From the NCBI RefSeq assembly GCF_001458735.1, contig NZ_CZQA01000013.1, forward strand, positions 116,697 to 180,696: a DNA stretch of 64,000 bases, in the 5' to 3' direction. The translations under genes were made by a program, and so were the position numbers. Positions within the stretch are counted from its first letter, which is position 1; each line of letters starts with the position of its first letter. This DNA is from Candidatus Nitrospira nitrosa (lineage in GTDB: Bacteria > Nitrospirota > Nitrospiria > Nitrospirales > Nitrospiraceae). This document shows positions 1 to 8,100 of the stretch, piece by piece. The notes below the pieces were generated by a model. That model saw only the letters and a list, made by a program, of their open reading frames with translations. It did no database searches and had not been told where the DNA came from.

Positions 1-731
1 GACTTTGCAGAAAACTGTTTATACACAACTGGGACCAGTGCCAGCAGTCCTAAGAGCACAAAGGCGCCGATGACATTGAGGGAGGCGATTTCTTTCAGTG
101 AATTGATCGTCCCAAGTTGACGCCCTGCGTACGCGTACACAAACGAACCAGGAATGATGCCGATTGCTGTGGCAAGGATGTACGTTCCGACAGTGACGCG
201 TGTGAGTCCGGATACCAGATTGACGACAAAGAAGGGAAAGAGCGGAATCAGCCGTAGGGTCAAGAGATAGCTGAACGCATTCTTCGCAAACCCCTCTTGG
301 AACGGGCCAAGTCGAGCCCCAAACTTCTGCTCCACCGCATCACGCAAAACATATCGTGCAGTAAGAAAGGCCAGTGTTGCCCCTGTGGTTGCCCCCAGAT
401 TGATAAACAGAGTCGCCCACCCCGCACCAAACACAAATCCACCGGCTAAGGTCAGAATCACTGCACCAGGAAGTGACAGACCTGTCACCAGGATATAGGT
501 TCCGATAAAGATCGCCACGGCAGCGGGAAAGTTAGCGTCCGTGAATGTCAGCAAGCTATCCCGGTTTTCTTTCAAGGCCGTTAAGGAAAGAAATTTCCCA
601 AGATCAAGATAGAAGAAGGCCCCAACGGCAAGCACCACCACAATTGCGATAGAGATCTTCCCTAAATTGGAATGGGCAGATTCGCGCTGATTCAAGGCTG
701 GGGTTGTCATAGCGGCCTCGTGGCGTATCAT
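1..731 (-). CDS. TVP38/TMEM64 family membrane protein (truncated by window edge)
   Basis: The reading frame is open from an ATG at 731 to the window edge, so the C-terminus is missing. The start follows a strong GGAGGAGG five bases upstream; a second ATG at 710 has a weaker site. The product (about 243 residues visible) has an N-terminal membrane segment (IAIVVVLAVGAFFYLDLG), several later hydrophobic spans, and the family's core region with FGAGWATL, a segment reading LRLIPLFPFFVVNLVSGL, and GIIPGSFVYAYAG. These are typical of the SNARE-associated/TVP38 (DedA-related) family, inner-membrane proteins linked in other organisms to lipid scrambling and envelope homeostasis. The substrate cannot be told from sequence. 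It is divergent from the molybdopterin protein at 874. Confidence 0.88.
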   Translation of the reverse strand, partial: MIRHEAAMTTPALNQRESAHSNLGKISIAIVVVLAVGAFFYLDLGKFLSLTALKENRDSLLTFTDANFPAAVAIFIGTYILVTGLSLPGAVILTLAGGFVFGAGWATLFINLGATTGATLAFLTARYVLRDAVEQKFGARLGPFQEGFAKNAFSYLLTLRLIPLFPFFVVNLVSGLTRVTVGTYILATAIGIIPGSFVYAYAGRQLGTINSLKEIASLNVIGAFVLLGLLALVPVVYKQFSAK

Positions 732-873
732 GGGACCTCCTCCGCTGACTGTCAATGAAATAGGCGACACAGGGTGTTCGTTTCACCATGCTAAGAAACC
801 TTACAGAGTCAACTTCAAGAAATCGGTTGCCAGGCCGGATAAGATTTCCGTAGTCTAGCGTGAGGAGGCCAGC

Positions 874-1518
874 ATGGACGAATCAAACCGTCTGATAAAG
901 ACCAAAGAACAATGGGCTCGTGCTCGGCGAGGCGGAGAAGAGCGTGAAGTGTTTTATGCCGGAGATGAGCGATTGCCGCCAGGCCAACACCTCGTCGAAA
1001 ACTTCCCCGTGCTGGACCTCGGCTTTAAACCAGAAATTCCGTTGAGTGAATGGCGGCTGAGCATCGGAGGATTTGTCACGACCCCTCTGACGTGGACGTG
1101 GGAGCAATTCATGGCTCAACCCCAACTCACCCATCGGTCGGACTTCCACTGTGTCACGTCATGGAGTCGATATGACAACGACTGGGAAGGCGTGACGTTT
1201 AAGCATATCATCGCCGTCGTGAAACCCCTGTCGCTGGCCCGGTTTGTCCTCTTCAAGTCGTACGACGACTACACGACGAATCTCCCGCTCGAGGCTTGCA
1301 ACGACGATGATGTCCTCCTCGCCCGTCATTGGAATGGCAGCCCCCTCTCCCGAGACCACGGTGGGCCGGTGCGTGTCATCGTCCCGAAACGGTATGCCTG
1401 GAAAGGAGCGAAGTGGGTGAAAGAGATTACGTTTTCCGATAAAGACGAGAAGGGGTTCTGGGAAGTCCGTGGATATTCGAACACCGCACTCCCATGGAAC
1501 AATGACCGTTATGGCTAA
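874..1518 (+). CDS. sulfite-oxidase-like molybdopterin-dependent oxidoreductase
   Basis: 214 residues covering an oxidoreductase molybdopterin-binding domain (PF00174 type) and little else. Visible family features are the segment DFHCVTSWSR, whose Cys93 matches the conserved molybdenum-ligand cysteine, and the C-terminal run GGPVRVIVPKRYAWKGAKWV with VKEITF that closes the domain. There is no Tat or Sec signal and no dimerisation domain, so this is the short YuiH-like class thought to act in the cytoplasm; the electron acceptor is unknown. The start has GAGGAGG upstream. The stop codon abuts the inverted-repeat element that begins at 1519. Confidence 0.88.
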   Translation: MDESNRLIKTKEQWARARRGGEEREVFYAGDERLPPGQHLVENFPVLDLGFKPEIPLSEWRLSIGGFVTTPLTWTWEQFMAQPQLTHRSDFHCVTSWSRYDNDWEGVTFKHIIAVVKPLSLARFVLFKSYDDYTTNLPLEACNDDDVLLARHWNGSPLSRDHGGPVRVIVPKRYAWKGAKWVKEITFSDKDEKGFWEVRGYSNTALPWNNDRYG

Positions 1519-1640
1519 GAGGATGTTGAAAAAATCCTCCAGCGCCGTTGTCGCTTCGCTCAACAGCTCAACGTACCGAGGCGTACACCTCGCAATTTCG
1601 CTCGCTGCGGCCTTGCTGGGCGGCCTTTTTGAACATCCTC
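1519..1640. repeat. small inverted-repeat (MITE-like) element
   Basis: The left end GAGGATGTTGAAAAA and the right end CTTTTTGAACATCCTC are near-perfect inverted repeats (one mismatch over 15 bases) bounding about 120 bp that contain no plausible gene. The interior also holds a self-complementary stretch around TACCGAGGCGTACACCTCG. The element begins directly after the stop codon of the molybdopterin gene and ends 10 bp before the stop of the convergent ydbL-like gene. Size, terminal repeats and lack of coding capacity suggest a MITE or REP-like unit that may also act as a bidirectional terminator. No second copy was noticed in this window. Confidence 0.6.
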
Positions 1641-1650
1641 CGAACTACGA

Positions 1651-1989
1651 TTATTTTTTGACCCATCCACCTGGCCCCTCAACAAAGTTTCCAGGTCTGG
1701 TGTTCTGAATCGCTTTTTCTCCGGCCAGGGTCTCAACTGAACGAAGATCTGTGCGGTTCCGTTTTGCGATATCCTCATACGCCTGTCGCCGCTTCTGATT
1801 CACGTCCGCTATGACGGCTTGGGCTTCAGTATTGGAAGGATTCACGGCCCCTAGATAGCCGTTAGGCCTTTCACCGACCAGCCCTTTTGCCTTCGCTTCA
1901 TCCAACGACAAGGCAAACGCTGAAAAAGCAACCGCGGTTCCTAGGAGCGTCGTACACACCACAATAGCCAACCGTCGTACCATAGTCAT
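1651..1989 (-). CDS. ydbL: YdbL family (DUF1318) periplasmic protein
   Basis: 112 residues with a signal peptide (hydrophobic segment IVVCTTLLGTAVAFSAFA) followed by the DUF1318 region: SLDEAKAKGLVGERPNGYLG, then EAQAVIADVNQKRRQAYEDIA and LAGEKAIQNTRPGNF. The start follows GGAGG with good spacing. It is the last gene of a ydbH-ynbE-ydbL operon, the same order as in Escherichia coli, where YdbL is proposed to assist the YdbH-YnbE envelope bridge as a periplasmic partner. Family assignment rests on both sequence pattern and neighbours. Confidence 0.88.
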   Translation of the reverse strand: MTMVRRLAIVVCTTLLGTAVAFSAFALSLDEAKAKGLVGERPNGYLGAVNPSNTEAQAVIADVNQKRRQAYEDIAKRNRTDLRSVETLAGEKAIQNTRPGNFVEGPGGWVKK

Positions 1990-2004
1990 TGTCCCCTCCG
2001 ATAT

Positions 2005-2217
2005 CTAGAACAGTCCGCTGTCCTTCGACAAGACTTGATCCAGGTCCTTGTCGACTTTCAGTCGTATCTCATGATCGATCTTGACATTGAGATTGATCGT
2101 AATGGGCTTATCCGGCGCCGCGACTTCCACCCGAGGGGTGCACGCGATCATGACAAGCGCCGCAGTACCCCAGAGTAGCGTTCCTGCACATTTCTGCATT
2201 ATCGGTCTCGTCAGCAT
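2005..2217 (-). CDS. ynbE: YnbE-like lipoprotein
   Basis: A small lipoprotein of about 70 residues: a hydrophobic signal (LLWGTAALVMIAC) ending at a lipobox cysteine, then a short mature part with the family-typical stretch ITINLNVKIDHEIRLKVDKD. The chosen ATG at 2217 has TGAGG six bases upstream; an earlier in-frame ATG at 2229 lacks a site. It lies between ydbH and ydbL with short gaps. In E. coli YnbE is an outer-membrane lipoprotein that extends the YdbH beta-taco towards the outer membrane; the same role is inferred here. Confidence 0.85.
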   Translation of the reverse strand: MLTRPIMQKCAGTLLWGTAALVMIACTPRVEVAAPDKPITINLNVKIDHEIRLKVDKDLDQVLSKDSGLF

Positions 2218-2234
2218 GATCAGCCTCATAATGG

Positions 2235-5027
2235 TCAGGGGCGGCTATATTGACGCTCAATCATCCCATGAATATCTTCGATCAACCGGAGACTCTTCAG
2301 GAGTGTCGGAATATGTTCTTGCACCGTGAGATTAAAGTGAATGGGTGGGGTCTGCGTAAGCTCTGGATTCCGGCCCTCCAATCGGGCACTTAAATTTAAC
2401 ATGCCGGTTTCTTCGTACTTGACCCCCACACGCAACACCTTGTAGTGAAAGTTATTAAGTGCCTGCGCCACGAACTGGAGAGACTGATCGGAGTCTGAAA
2501 GCGCTTTCGAGGACTCTGAGGTTGAGAGGTGTCGTATCACTCCCCCTGGAGGCTGCGCCTCAATGACTCCATCATCCACCACCATGCCCCTTGAGGTAAT
2601 CGTAACCGGGAGCGTCCCATTGAGCGTGCCGGTTCCCTCCAGTCCCCGTTGTTGGTCCACACTGAGAATCTTTGCGAGATCAAGATCGCGTAAGGAAAAG
2701 GTTGTCATGGATGAAGGCGATGCCAAGTCTACCAGAAGACCAGGACTAGTGATCATCCCTCCAAACATTTCACACTGAAGGTCTTTCAGCTCAACGATCG
2801 GGAATGGATCTGCCAATTTCCATCGTGCCTGATAGGAAGTCTTGATATTGTTCACATCCACACCACTCTGGATGGCCGCTACAAAAAGAGTCGCCGGCTG
2901 AACCATCATGATGGAATCCGTTCCCTCTGCACGAAGGACCATGGACGTGCTCACCCCCCTCAGTCCGTAATCATGATAGTACCCGGAAACATTCTCCGCT
3001 ACCAGCCGCGCCGACGCTGAGATCACCCTGGTGCGGCTAGAGTGGTTTCCAACCGTCTCATCCCAGGTTGCGTCAACTGTGGCACTGATGGTCCCATCAA
3101 GAAGATCACTCGATGGTCCAACAGCCCTCGTGAGTCTGCTGAGCCGCCGCTCAGCCCCATCAAACCTCACCGGACCGATCGTGCCATGCAACCTGCCGTA
3201 AGGAGTCTGTAGTGATTGCTCAACCCTGGCGGTTACCACCCCTTCATAAGCCGGAAGATCGATCTGTAGGTCCGCCCCAATGTTCGTGTGATCAGCCGAG
3301 AACTTCGTCACCCAATGGCTTGGTGCAGGAATCGTTCCCCCGGCACCCACACTGACTCCAGTAATCACCAACATCCCCCCGGCTGTCCAATTCGTCTCTC
3401 TCGTCTCCATCTCTGGGATGCTGAGCAGCCCCTGAGTACTACTAACAGTTTGACTGCCTATTCTGACGGTAGGAGCCAGAATCGTGGCTGTCAGTGGTCC
3501 TGCAGAGCAGTACCTCGGAATCAGGTCACATTCCACCGTCAGGGGTTCGGAGAGATTCACGGTAGCTCCCGGGACAAAGACCGCACCTTGTCCGATCTGT
3601 TTTATTGTGATCGAAGACGGCGGTAATAACACCCCCGCGATATGTGCTCGGTCTAGTCGTACAGTCCCCCGAACTCTGCCGGCCGCCTCTTTTGCAGACA
3701 GCCGTTCGGTCAATGCCCCGGGGAGCACTCCTTCCAGTTGATAGGCCCCTTCGACCAAGATCAATTCACTCCCACGTCCTTCAGCCCTGGTGGTTTCGAA
3801 CGTGGCGACCACCGGGCCTGATGGCCTGCCGTAGGTCACCTGGAGTGGGCCTTGAGCCACGGTACGGATGGGACGATCTTTCCAGTAGAGCGTCCCCCGT
3901 ACGACATTCTTGTTCTCAATCCGCACCAGCTGATCCCCATGAGGAAGGATCAACCGAACAGCGTCCGGAATAAGACGAGGTTGGGTATTCACTGTAGCTG
4001 TAAGGAAAACACCGGGGCTCATCGCCCACTCCGCCTGCGTGGCATTGCCTGCAAACCTTCCCACATAGGCCAGGGCAATGTCCTTCGCCACGCCTTTCAA
4101 TGCAGGAAGGGTGACATTGATACGTACTTGCCCGTCTACACGGGTATGTTCATCTTCCCAGAGGGATCCGAGCGCAGCCTCTGTCGCAGCAACCCCCGCC
4201 CAATCAAGTGCAACCTGTCCCGTCACCTTCTCCAGTTCCGGTCCGATGGGCACGAGGAGAGCAATGAACGGAGCCAGCTCCTGTACATCCATTCGAAGTT
4301 GCCCATCGACTTGAATGTCTGAACTACCGGTTGGACGCGATCGGGACTGCCAGGAAACAATCGGTGCTGCCTGTGGCCGCTGTGAGGACAACGTGGCCGA
4401 CCAGGTACTGGCCGACTTCCCGGCCACCACGAGGCTATAGGAGCCGGTATCTCTCCCTCGGAATGAGAGATGCCCTCCTACCTCGTTGCCGGTCGAAGTC
4501 AGCTCCCCATCAATCGTGACTTTACGGAGCGGCCCCGTTGCTTGCTCGCGGAACACGGTCAGGCGCTCAAGCTGCAACTCGCCAAAGGGAAGAATGGGAA
4601 GAGTGCGCAGAAGATCGCCCGCCGTCAGCAACCTCCACGGTGACGATTCTTCATCGCTGTTCTCTTCCTCTTGTTTCCCTCCAGTGATGGCTCCTGTCGA
4701 ATGCACGGTCAGCACATGGATGGCCACATCTCTGAGCAGGATCCTATTCGCACGACCTTGAAACAGCAGCCCCATGTCATACTGAATCTCCGCATCAGTA
4801 AGGGAGATCATGAGCCGTTCTTCTCCCAAATCTTGTTGGAATGAGACAACGGGTATGGTCATCTGGGTCCAGCCGGGATACCCGAGCTGAAGGATGACCT
4901 GACTGTACCCATACGCACGTAGCTGGTTGGCTAAGAGATATGAAGCGCCCAATGGTAACAAGAGGTAGCATCCACCCAACAGAACAACAGCCAATAGCAC
5001 GGCAACTTGATAACGTTGGGTTAACAT
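2235..5027 (-). CDS. ydbH: YdbH family AsmA-like intermembrane lipid-transport protein
   Basis: 930 residues, matching the usual size of YdbH proteins. One N-terminal membrane anchor (VAVLLAVVLLGGCYLLLPLG) precedes a long, beta-rich periplasmic region of repetitive character without enzyme motifs. The C-terminal part contains LKDLQCEMFGGMITSPG and the segment GTGTLNGTLPVTITSRGMVV, both typical of this family. Proteins of the YhdP/TamB/YdbH group form a hydrophobic groove that carries phospholipids between inner and outer membrane in diderm bacteria. It is first in the ydbH-ynbE-ydbL operon. No strong Shine-Dalgarno is visible at this start. Confidence 0.85.
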   Translation of the reverse strand: MLTQRYQVAVLLAVVLLGGCYLLLPLGASYLLANQLRAYGYSQVILQLGYPGWTQMTIPVVSFQQDLGEERLMISLTDAEIQYDMGLLFQGRANRILLRDVAIHVLTVHSTGAITGGKQEEENSDEESSPWRLLTAGDLLRTLPILPFGELQLERLTVFREQATGPLRKVTIDGELTSTGNEVGGHLSFRGRDTGSYSLVVAGKSASTWSATLSSQRPQAAPIVSWQSRSRPTGSSDIQVDGQLRMDVQELAPFIALLVPIGPELEKVTGQVALDWAGVAATEAALGSLWEDEHTRVDGQVRINVTLPALKGVAKDIALAYVGRFAGNATQAEWAMSPGVFLTATVNTQPRLIPDAVRLILPHGDQLVRIENKNVVRGTLYWKDRPIRTVAQGPLQVTYGRPSGPVVATFETTRAEGRGSELILVEGAYQLEGVLPGALTERLSAKEAAGRVRGTVRLDRAHIAGVLLPPSSITIKQIGQGAVFVPGATVNLSEPLTVECDLIPRYCSAGPLTATILAPTVRIGSQTVSSTQGLLSIPEMETRETNWTAGGMLVITGVSVGAGGTIPAPSHWVTKFSADHTNIGADLQIDLPAYEGVVTARVEQSLQTPYGRLHGTIGPVRFDGAERRLSRLTRAVGPSSDLLDGTISATVDATWDETVGNHSSRTRVISASARLVAENVSGYYHDYGLRGVSTSMVLRAEGTDSIMMVQPATLFVAAIQSGVDVNNIKTSYQARWKLADPFPIVELKDLQCEMFGGMITSPGLLVDLASPSSMTTFSLRDLDLAKILSVDQQRGLEGTGTLNGTLPVTITSRGMVVDDGVIEAQPPGGVIRHLSTSESSKALSDSDQSLQFVAQALNNFHYKVLRVGVKYEETGMLNLSARLEGRNPELTQTPPIHFNLTVQEHIPTLLKSLRLIEDIHGMIERQYSRP

Positions 5028-5334
5028 GGATAGCCAGTGTTCCGCTTGATAGGAATCGTATGGCCACGGTTGTCAAACAAACTCATCAGCTCTGTCAAGA
5101 TGTCTGAATGGCTCTACTTTCTGCTATAGATTGATGAGCCACAGGCCGCGCCCTCTCGTCCCTGCTTCACTCACAGCACGCCAATACCCTCTCTGCAAAG
5201 GCGGGAAGCGTGGTGGGAGGCCTCTACCCCCTGTATTTTTTCTCGCAATTACTGGGACATCTCAGAAGAGTCTACCGTGCACTCATTCTAGGAATGACAG
5301 ACCAGAGGTAATTACCAGGCGTATCGCAGCAGAG
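5028..5334. other. intergenic, no gene seen
   Basis: About 300 bp between the prepilin-like gene's stop and the start of ydbH. It should contain the promoter of the ydbH operon (leftward). No open frame with a ribosome site, no clear hairpin terminator and no repeat was recognised. Confidence 0.4.
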
Positions 5335-5907
5335 TCATTTCAAGCAGAAATTCATATCGAGCAATCCATCTGCGGCCACCGTTGCTTCACCGCCTTTTCG
5401 ACAGTCTTCCTGCCGCGCTTTTCTCGGTGTTCCCGTGCTCATCTCCGTCTGTCCCTCGAGACTCGAAGACATCCCGATCGGCAGAGACAGAGCCTGACTT
5501 TGGCGGGCCAGTGTTCCAATCTCCTGCTCCTGGAGCGTCGTCCCATCCTTTGTATGCGTCAACACCAGAGCCGGCTGTGTCTGTTTTCCAAAGAGCGGTA
5601 TGGCAGCCGCTTGAAATGATCCTCCTCCGTCATCCAACCACACCTCGACCTTGTAGTACTTGAGCGTGGGTAGGAGCGTAAGGCCGATGGCCGTCACATC
5701 ACCGGAATAGGTCCCATGATTGGCGTGGTAAACCATTTCTAATCTCTTTACCTCCGCGAGGACCACCTCGGCCTCCACCGCTTTGGCATGGTCGACAAAA
5801 TGACCATGCGATACCATCGCGACTGCGGCAAGAATGCTTAGCATGGCCAGAACGACCAACACCTCGAGCAGGGTGAATCCACCATTTTCCCTTTCTACAC
5901 ACGCCAT
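5335..5907 (-). CDS. prepilin-type (type II/IV pseudopilin-like) protein
   Basis: 190 residues with a class III prepilin signal: after a short charged leader comes GFTLLEVLVVLAMLSILAAV, with the Gly-Phe cleavage site and Glu at mature position 5. The rest is a globular pseudopilin-like domain with a segment on extension of a helix (EAEVVLAEVKRLEMVYHANH) and a YYKVEVWLDDGG strand region, as in type IV pilin-like proteins. The start has AAGGA upstream and lies 8 bp after the stop of the HAMP gene, so the two are probably co-transcribed. No pilus assembly genes lie nearby, so this is an orphan minor pilin-like protein. Confidence 0.8.
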   Translation of the reverse strand: MACVERENGGFTLLEVLVVLAMLSILAAVAMVSHGHFVDHAKAVEAEVVLAEVKRLEMVYHANHGTYSGDVTAIGLTLLPTLKYYKVEVWLDDGGGSFQAAAIPLFGKQTQPALVLTHTKDGTTLQEQEIGTLARQSQALSLPIGMSSSLEGQTEMSTGTPRKARQEDCRKGGEATVAADGLLDMNFCLK

Positions 5908-5915
5908 GACATCCT

Positions 5916-6527
5916 TCAGCGCCTATTGACCACCGCTCGAAAATCGAATTGCTGTAACGTCCCGGTGATCTCATCCAGAGCCGCCCGTGCGTCTTTCACA
6001 CCCATAGGCTCAACCTTTTCAATCTTCTGAAGTGCCGCCTGCAAGGCTCGTGTCTGATGATGAATCTGCTCAAACGACCGCTCGATATTTTCCAACGCAC
6101 AATTCGCGTGATCAGCCAACTCATCCAGCCGATCGCTCGGACGAAAGCGCATGCGCCAACGAAGGTTTCCCTTTGCCCACTGCTGAAGACTTTCGTCCAG
6201 GCGAGAAAGCGGACCTGCCACACGCCGTGTCACGACAAGACTGAAAATCACAGAACCGAAAAAGAGCACCGGAACCGCAACCCAGACCGTCTTGCTTATG
6301 GTCAACATCTCTTCAGCTGCTGCCTGCCGCTCCTCCAATGAATCACTCGTATAGAGGGCAACGACGGGCTTCAGATGAGCTCCATAGAAGGCCATCGTAA
6401 AAAACAATGCCGAATACAGAAACAGCAACAACCCAATCCACGCGGCGTACCCCTTTTGGATTCGATGCACGAAGAATCTGGATCGAGGATCGCTCGTCGA
6501 CATCGACGTGTGTGTCACAGTGACCAT
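5916..6527 (-). CDS. HAMP-domain membrane protein without output domain
   Basis: The start at ATG 6527 has GGAGG 8 bp upstream; the frame stays open to an ATG at 6626 without a better site. The product (203 residues) has a first membrane span (WIGLLLFLYSALFFTMAFYG), a short periplasmic loop with SLEERQAAAEEMLTISKTV, a second span (VWVAVPVLFFGSVIFSLVV), a HAMP linker (TRRVAGPLSRLDESLQQW to ENIERSFEQIHHQ) and a terminal helix. There is no kinase, GGDEF or methyl-accepting domain. It is followed by a prepilin-like gene, which suggests a structural or signalling partner, but function is unknown. Confidence 0.72.
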   Translation of the reverse strand: MVTVTHTSMSTSDPRSRFFVHRIQKGYAAWIGLLLFLYSALFFTMAFYGAHLKPVVALYTSDSLEERQAAAEEMLTISKTVWVAVPVLFFGSVIFSLVVTRRVAGPLSRLDESLQQWAKGNLRWRMRFRPSDRLDELADHANCALENIERSFEQIHHQTRALQAALQKIEKVEPMGVKDARAALDEITGTLQQFDFRAVVNRR

Positions 6528-6689
6528 TCTCATATCCTCCATTCCTTTCGACGTACTATCGAGGACACTGCCCATGCCTACAGTACCACCAAGGCCGCCA
6601 TCCACCAAGAAAATGAATGGTTGCATAGATCGGAGATGGTCAGGAAAAGGTTGGAATCGACGCTGAGATAGGCGTGGGCTGTGTGCAGC

Positions 6690-6905
6690 TTATGATGGCG
6701 TGGGAGAAGCCGCAACAGGGGGCTCTTCGCACTTCTTACAGTTCAGCAGCGTGCCGAGATGCTGCTCACGTCCATGAGCAGTCAGGACCCAGGGGCGGTT
6801 GAAAAACGGGGGGTGATGTCGAACATGCTGTCCATGACCACAGGCCAGATCGGCAACCCAGTCGCCATGCTCGTCTTGATGATAGCCAATGATCGATTGC
6901 TGCAT
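6690..6905 (-). CDS. DUF3565 domain protein
   Basis: 71 residues matching the DUF3565 pattern: IIGYHQDEHGDWVADLACGH, then QHVRHHPPFFNRPWV, then GTLLNCKKCEEPP. The conserved Cys-Gly-His, the run of histidines and the C-terminal Cys-x-x-Cys look like a small metal-binding module, probably zinc. The molecular role of the family is not known. It is a single gene on this strand with no strong Shine-Dalgarno. Confidence 0.78.
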   Translation of the reverse strand: MQQSIIGYHQDEHGDWVADLACGHGQHVRHHPPFFNRPWVLTAHGREQHLGTLLNCKKCEEPPVAASPTPS

Positions 6906-7007
6906 GTGGTGCGATCGCTCACAGTTAGATCATGATCCTCAAGAGAGAGAGACCGAACAGCATCGTGGCACACACCGGCAGAAACCCTTCACTGACACTC
7001 GCCATCC

Positions 7008-7463
7008 TTATCGCTTTTCGAACGGCAATTCCGGTCGTTGAAGCGCAGACACATAGGTCCACTGTTTTTCCTGGTTCTGATCGAAGCTCCCAAGAAAGAT
7101 CACCTCTCGATCGAGATGGCGAAATTCCGCAAGGCTGGTCTGACAGTTTTGGGTATCGATGACGCGAGCATCGTACTGTCCGACAACATACACTCGACCC
7201 TTCGCTGCCATGTAGACGTTCCGCCGCCCGGCGTAGCCCGTATCGGGGAACAACTCGGTAGAGGACCGACAACCTCCCGGTCCCTGGATATTCATAGTGA
7301 GGGTGAATCGCTGGAGAAATGGATCGGTGGCCGTTCTCACAATGGCTAATCGCAACTGGAACGCCGTGAGTTCCAGGGACGCGGTTTCTGGAATATTACT
7401 ATTGCATCCCATCACAGCCGGCAACATAGCGACCCCGAGCATCACCCATACTGGGACTCTCAC
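7008..7463 (-). CDS. hypothetical lipoprotein coupled to GlcG-like gene
   Basis: The GTG start at 7463 overlaps the stop of the preceding gene in a GTGA arrangement, the usual sign of translational coupling. The product (151 residues) begins with a signal sequence (WVMLGVAMLPAVMGC) ending at a likely lipobox cysteine. The mature part has a beta-rich look (LTAFQLRLAIV, RFTLTMNIQGPGGC, GRVYVVGQYDARVID) and no family I recognise. Coupling to the heme-binding-like protein upstream suggests the two periplasmic proteins act together. Confidence 0.7.
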   Translation of the reverse strand: MRVPVWVMLGVAMLPAVMGCNSNIPETASLELTAFQLRLAIVRTATDPFLQRFTLTMNIQGPGGCRSSTELFPDTGYAGRRNVYMAAKGRVYVVGQYDARVIDTQNCQTSLAEFRHLDREVIFLGSFDQNQEKQWTYVSALQRPELPFEKR

Positions 7464-8008
7464 TTGGCTGGGGATACCTTGGGAGCTGCCCCGATGGCAT
7501 CCAGACCTCCCTGCGCGCAAGCATCATCCAGCTGGGTGCCTGGCGCTCCACCAACCCCGATGCCACCAACCACCTCTCGTCCAATTTCAATAGGAAGCCC
7601 GCCACCCAACACCAGCACCTCACCATTGATTTCACGAAGCGCCTGAAGCGTGGGAACTTTGGCAATGAGATCGGCAAGCTCACTCGTGGGACGCCGTAGG
7701 CTGGCAGCGGTATAGGCTTTTTTTCGGCTGCTGTCGACTGTATGAGTCCCAGCGCCATCGGCACGTCCCATGGCACGAAGGACGCCGTCACGGTCTACCA
7801 CCGAGACACTCACCCGGTAGCCGTCTTTTGTGCAGGTATCTAACGCGGCTTGTATCGCCTTGTTCGCGAGTCCCAAGGGCAATACGGATTCTTTAGGCAA
7901 TTCATCCGCCCATGTGACGGAGAAATAGACGGGACTAATGAGAAGACACAGTGCCATAACGGTAATGACAATTCGATACCCTCGGCTTGATAAAATCTTC
8001 ATCAACAT
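7460..8008 (-). CDS. GlcG/HbpS family heme-binding-like protein, exported
   Basis: 182 residues. An N-terminal signal segment (VITVMALCLLISPVYFSVTWA) precedes one GlcG/HbpS (haem-degrading, PF03928) domain. Typical features are KAIQAALDTCTKDGYRVSVS, VVDRDGVLRAMGRADGAG, SRKKAYTAASLRRPTSEL and the glycine-rich GGLPIEIGREVVGGIGVGG. The start has GGAGG seven bases upstream. Homologues bind heme or small molecules in the periplasm or on the cell surface; the ligand here cannot be inferred. The next gene overlaps its stop codon. Confidence 0.85.
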   Translation of the reverse strand: MLMKILSSRGYRIVITVMALCLLISPVYFSVTWADELPKESVLPLGLANKAIQAALDTCTKDGYRVSVSVVDRDGVLRAMGRADGAGTHTVDSSRKKAYTAASLRRPTSELADLIAKVPTLQALREINGEVLVLGGGLPIEIGREVVGGIGVGGAPGTQLDDACAQGGLDAIGAAPKVSPAK

Positions 8009-8100
8009 ATCAGAGCCTCCACACTATCTGCAGACTACGAATACGTCCTCTTTCCTGTCAAGAGATGGGAAGAATAGCCAGGATTGGTCGGCTCGACGAC

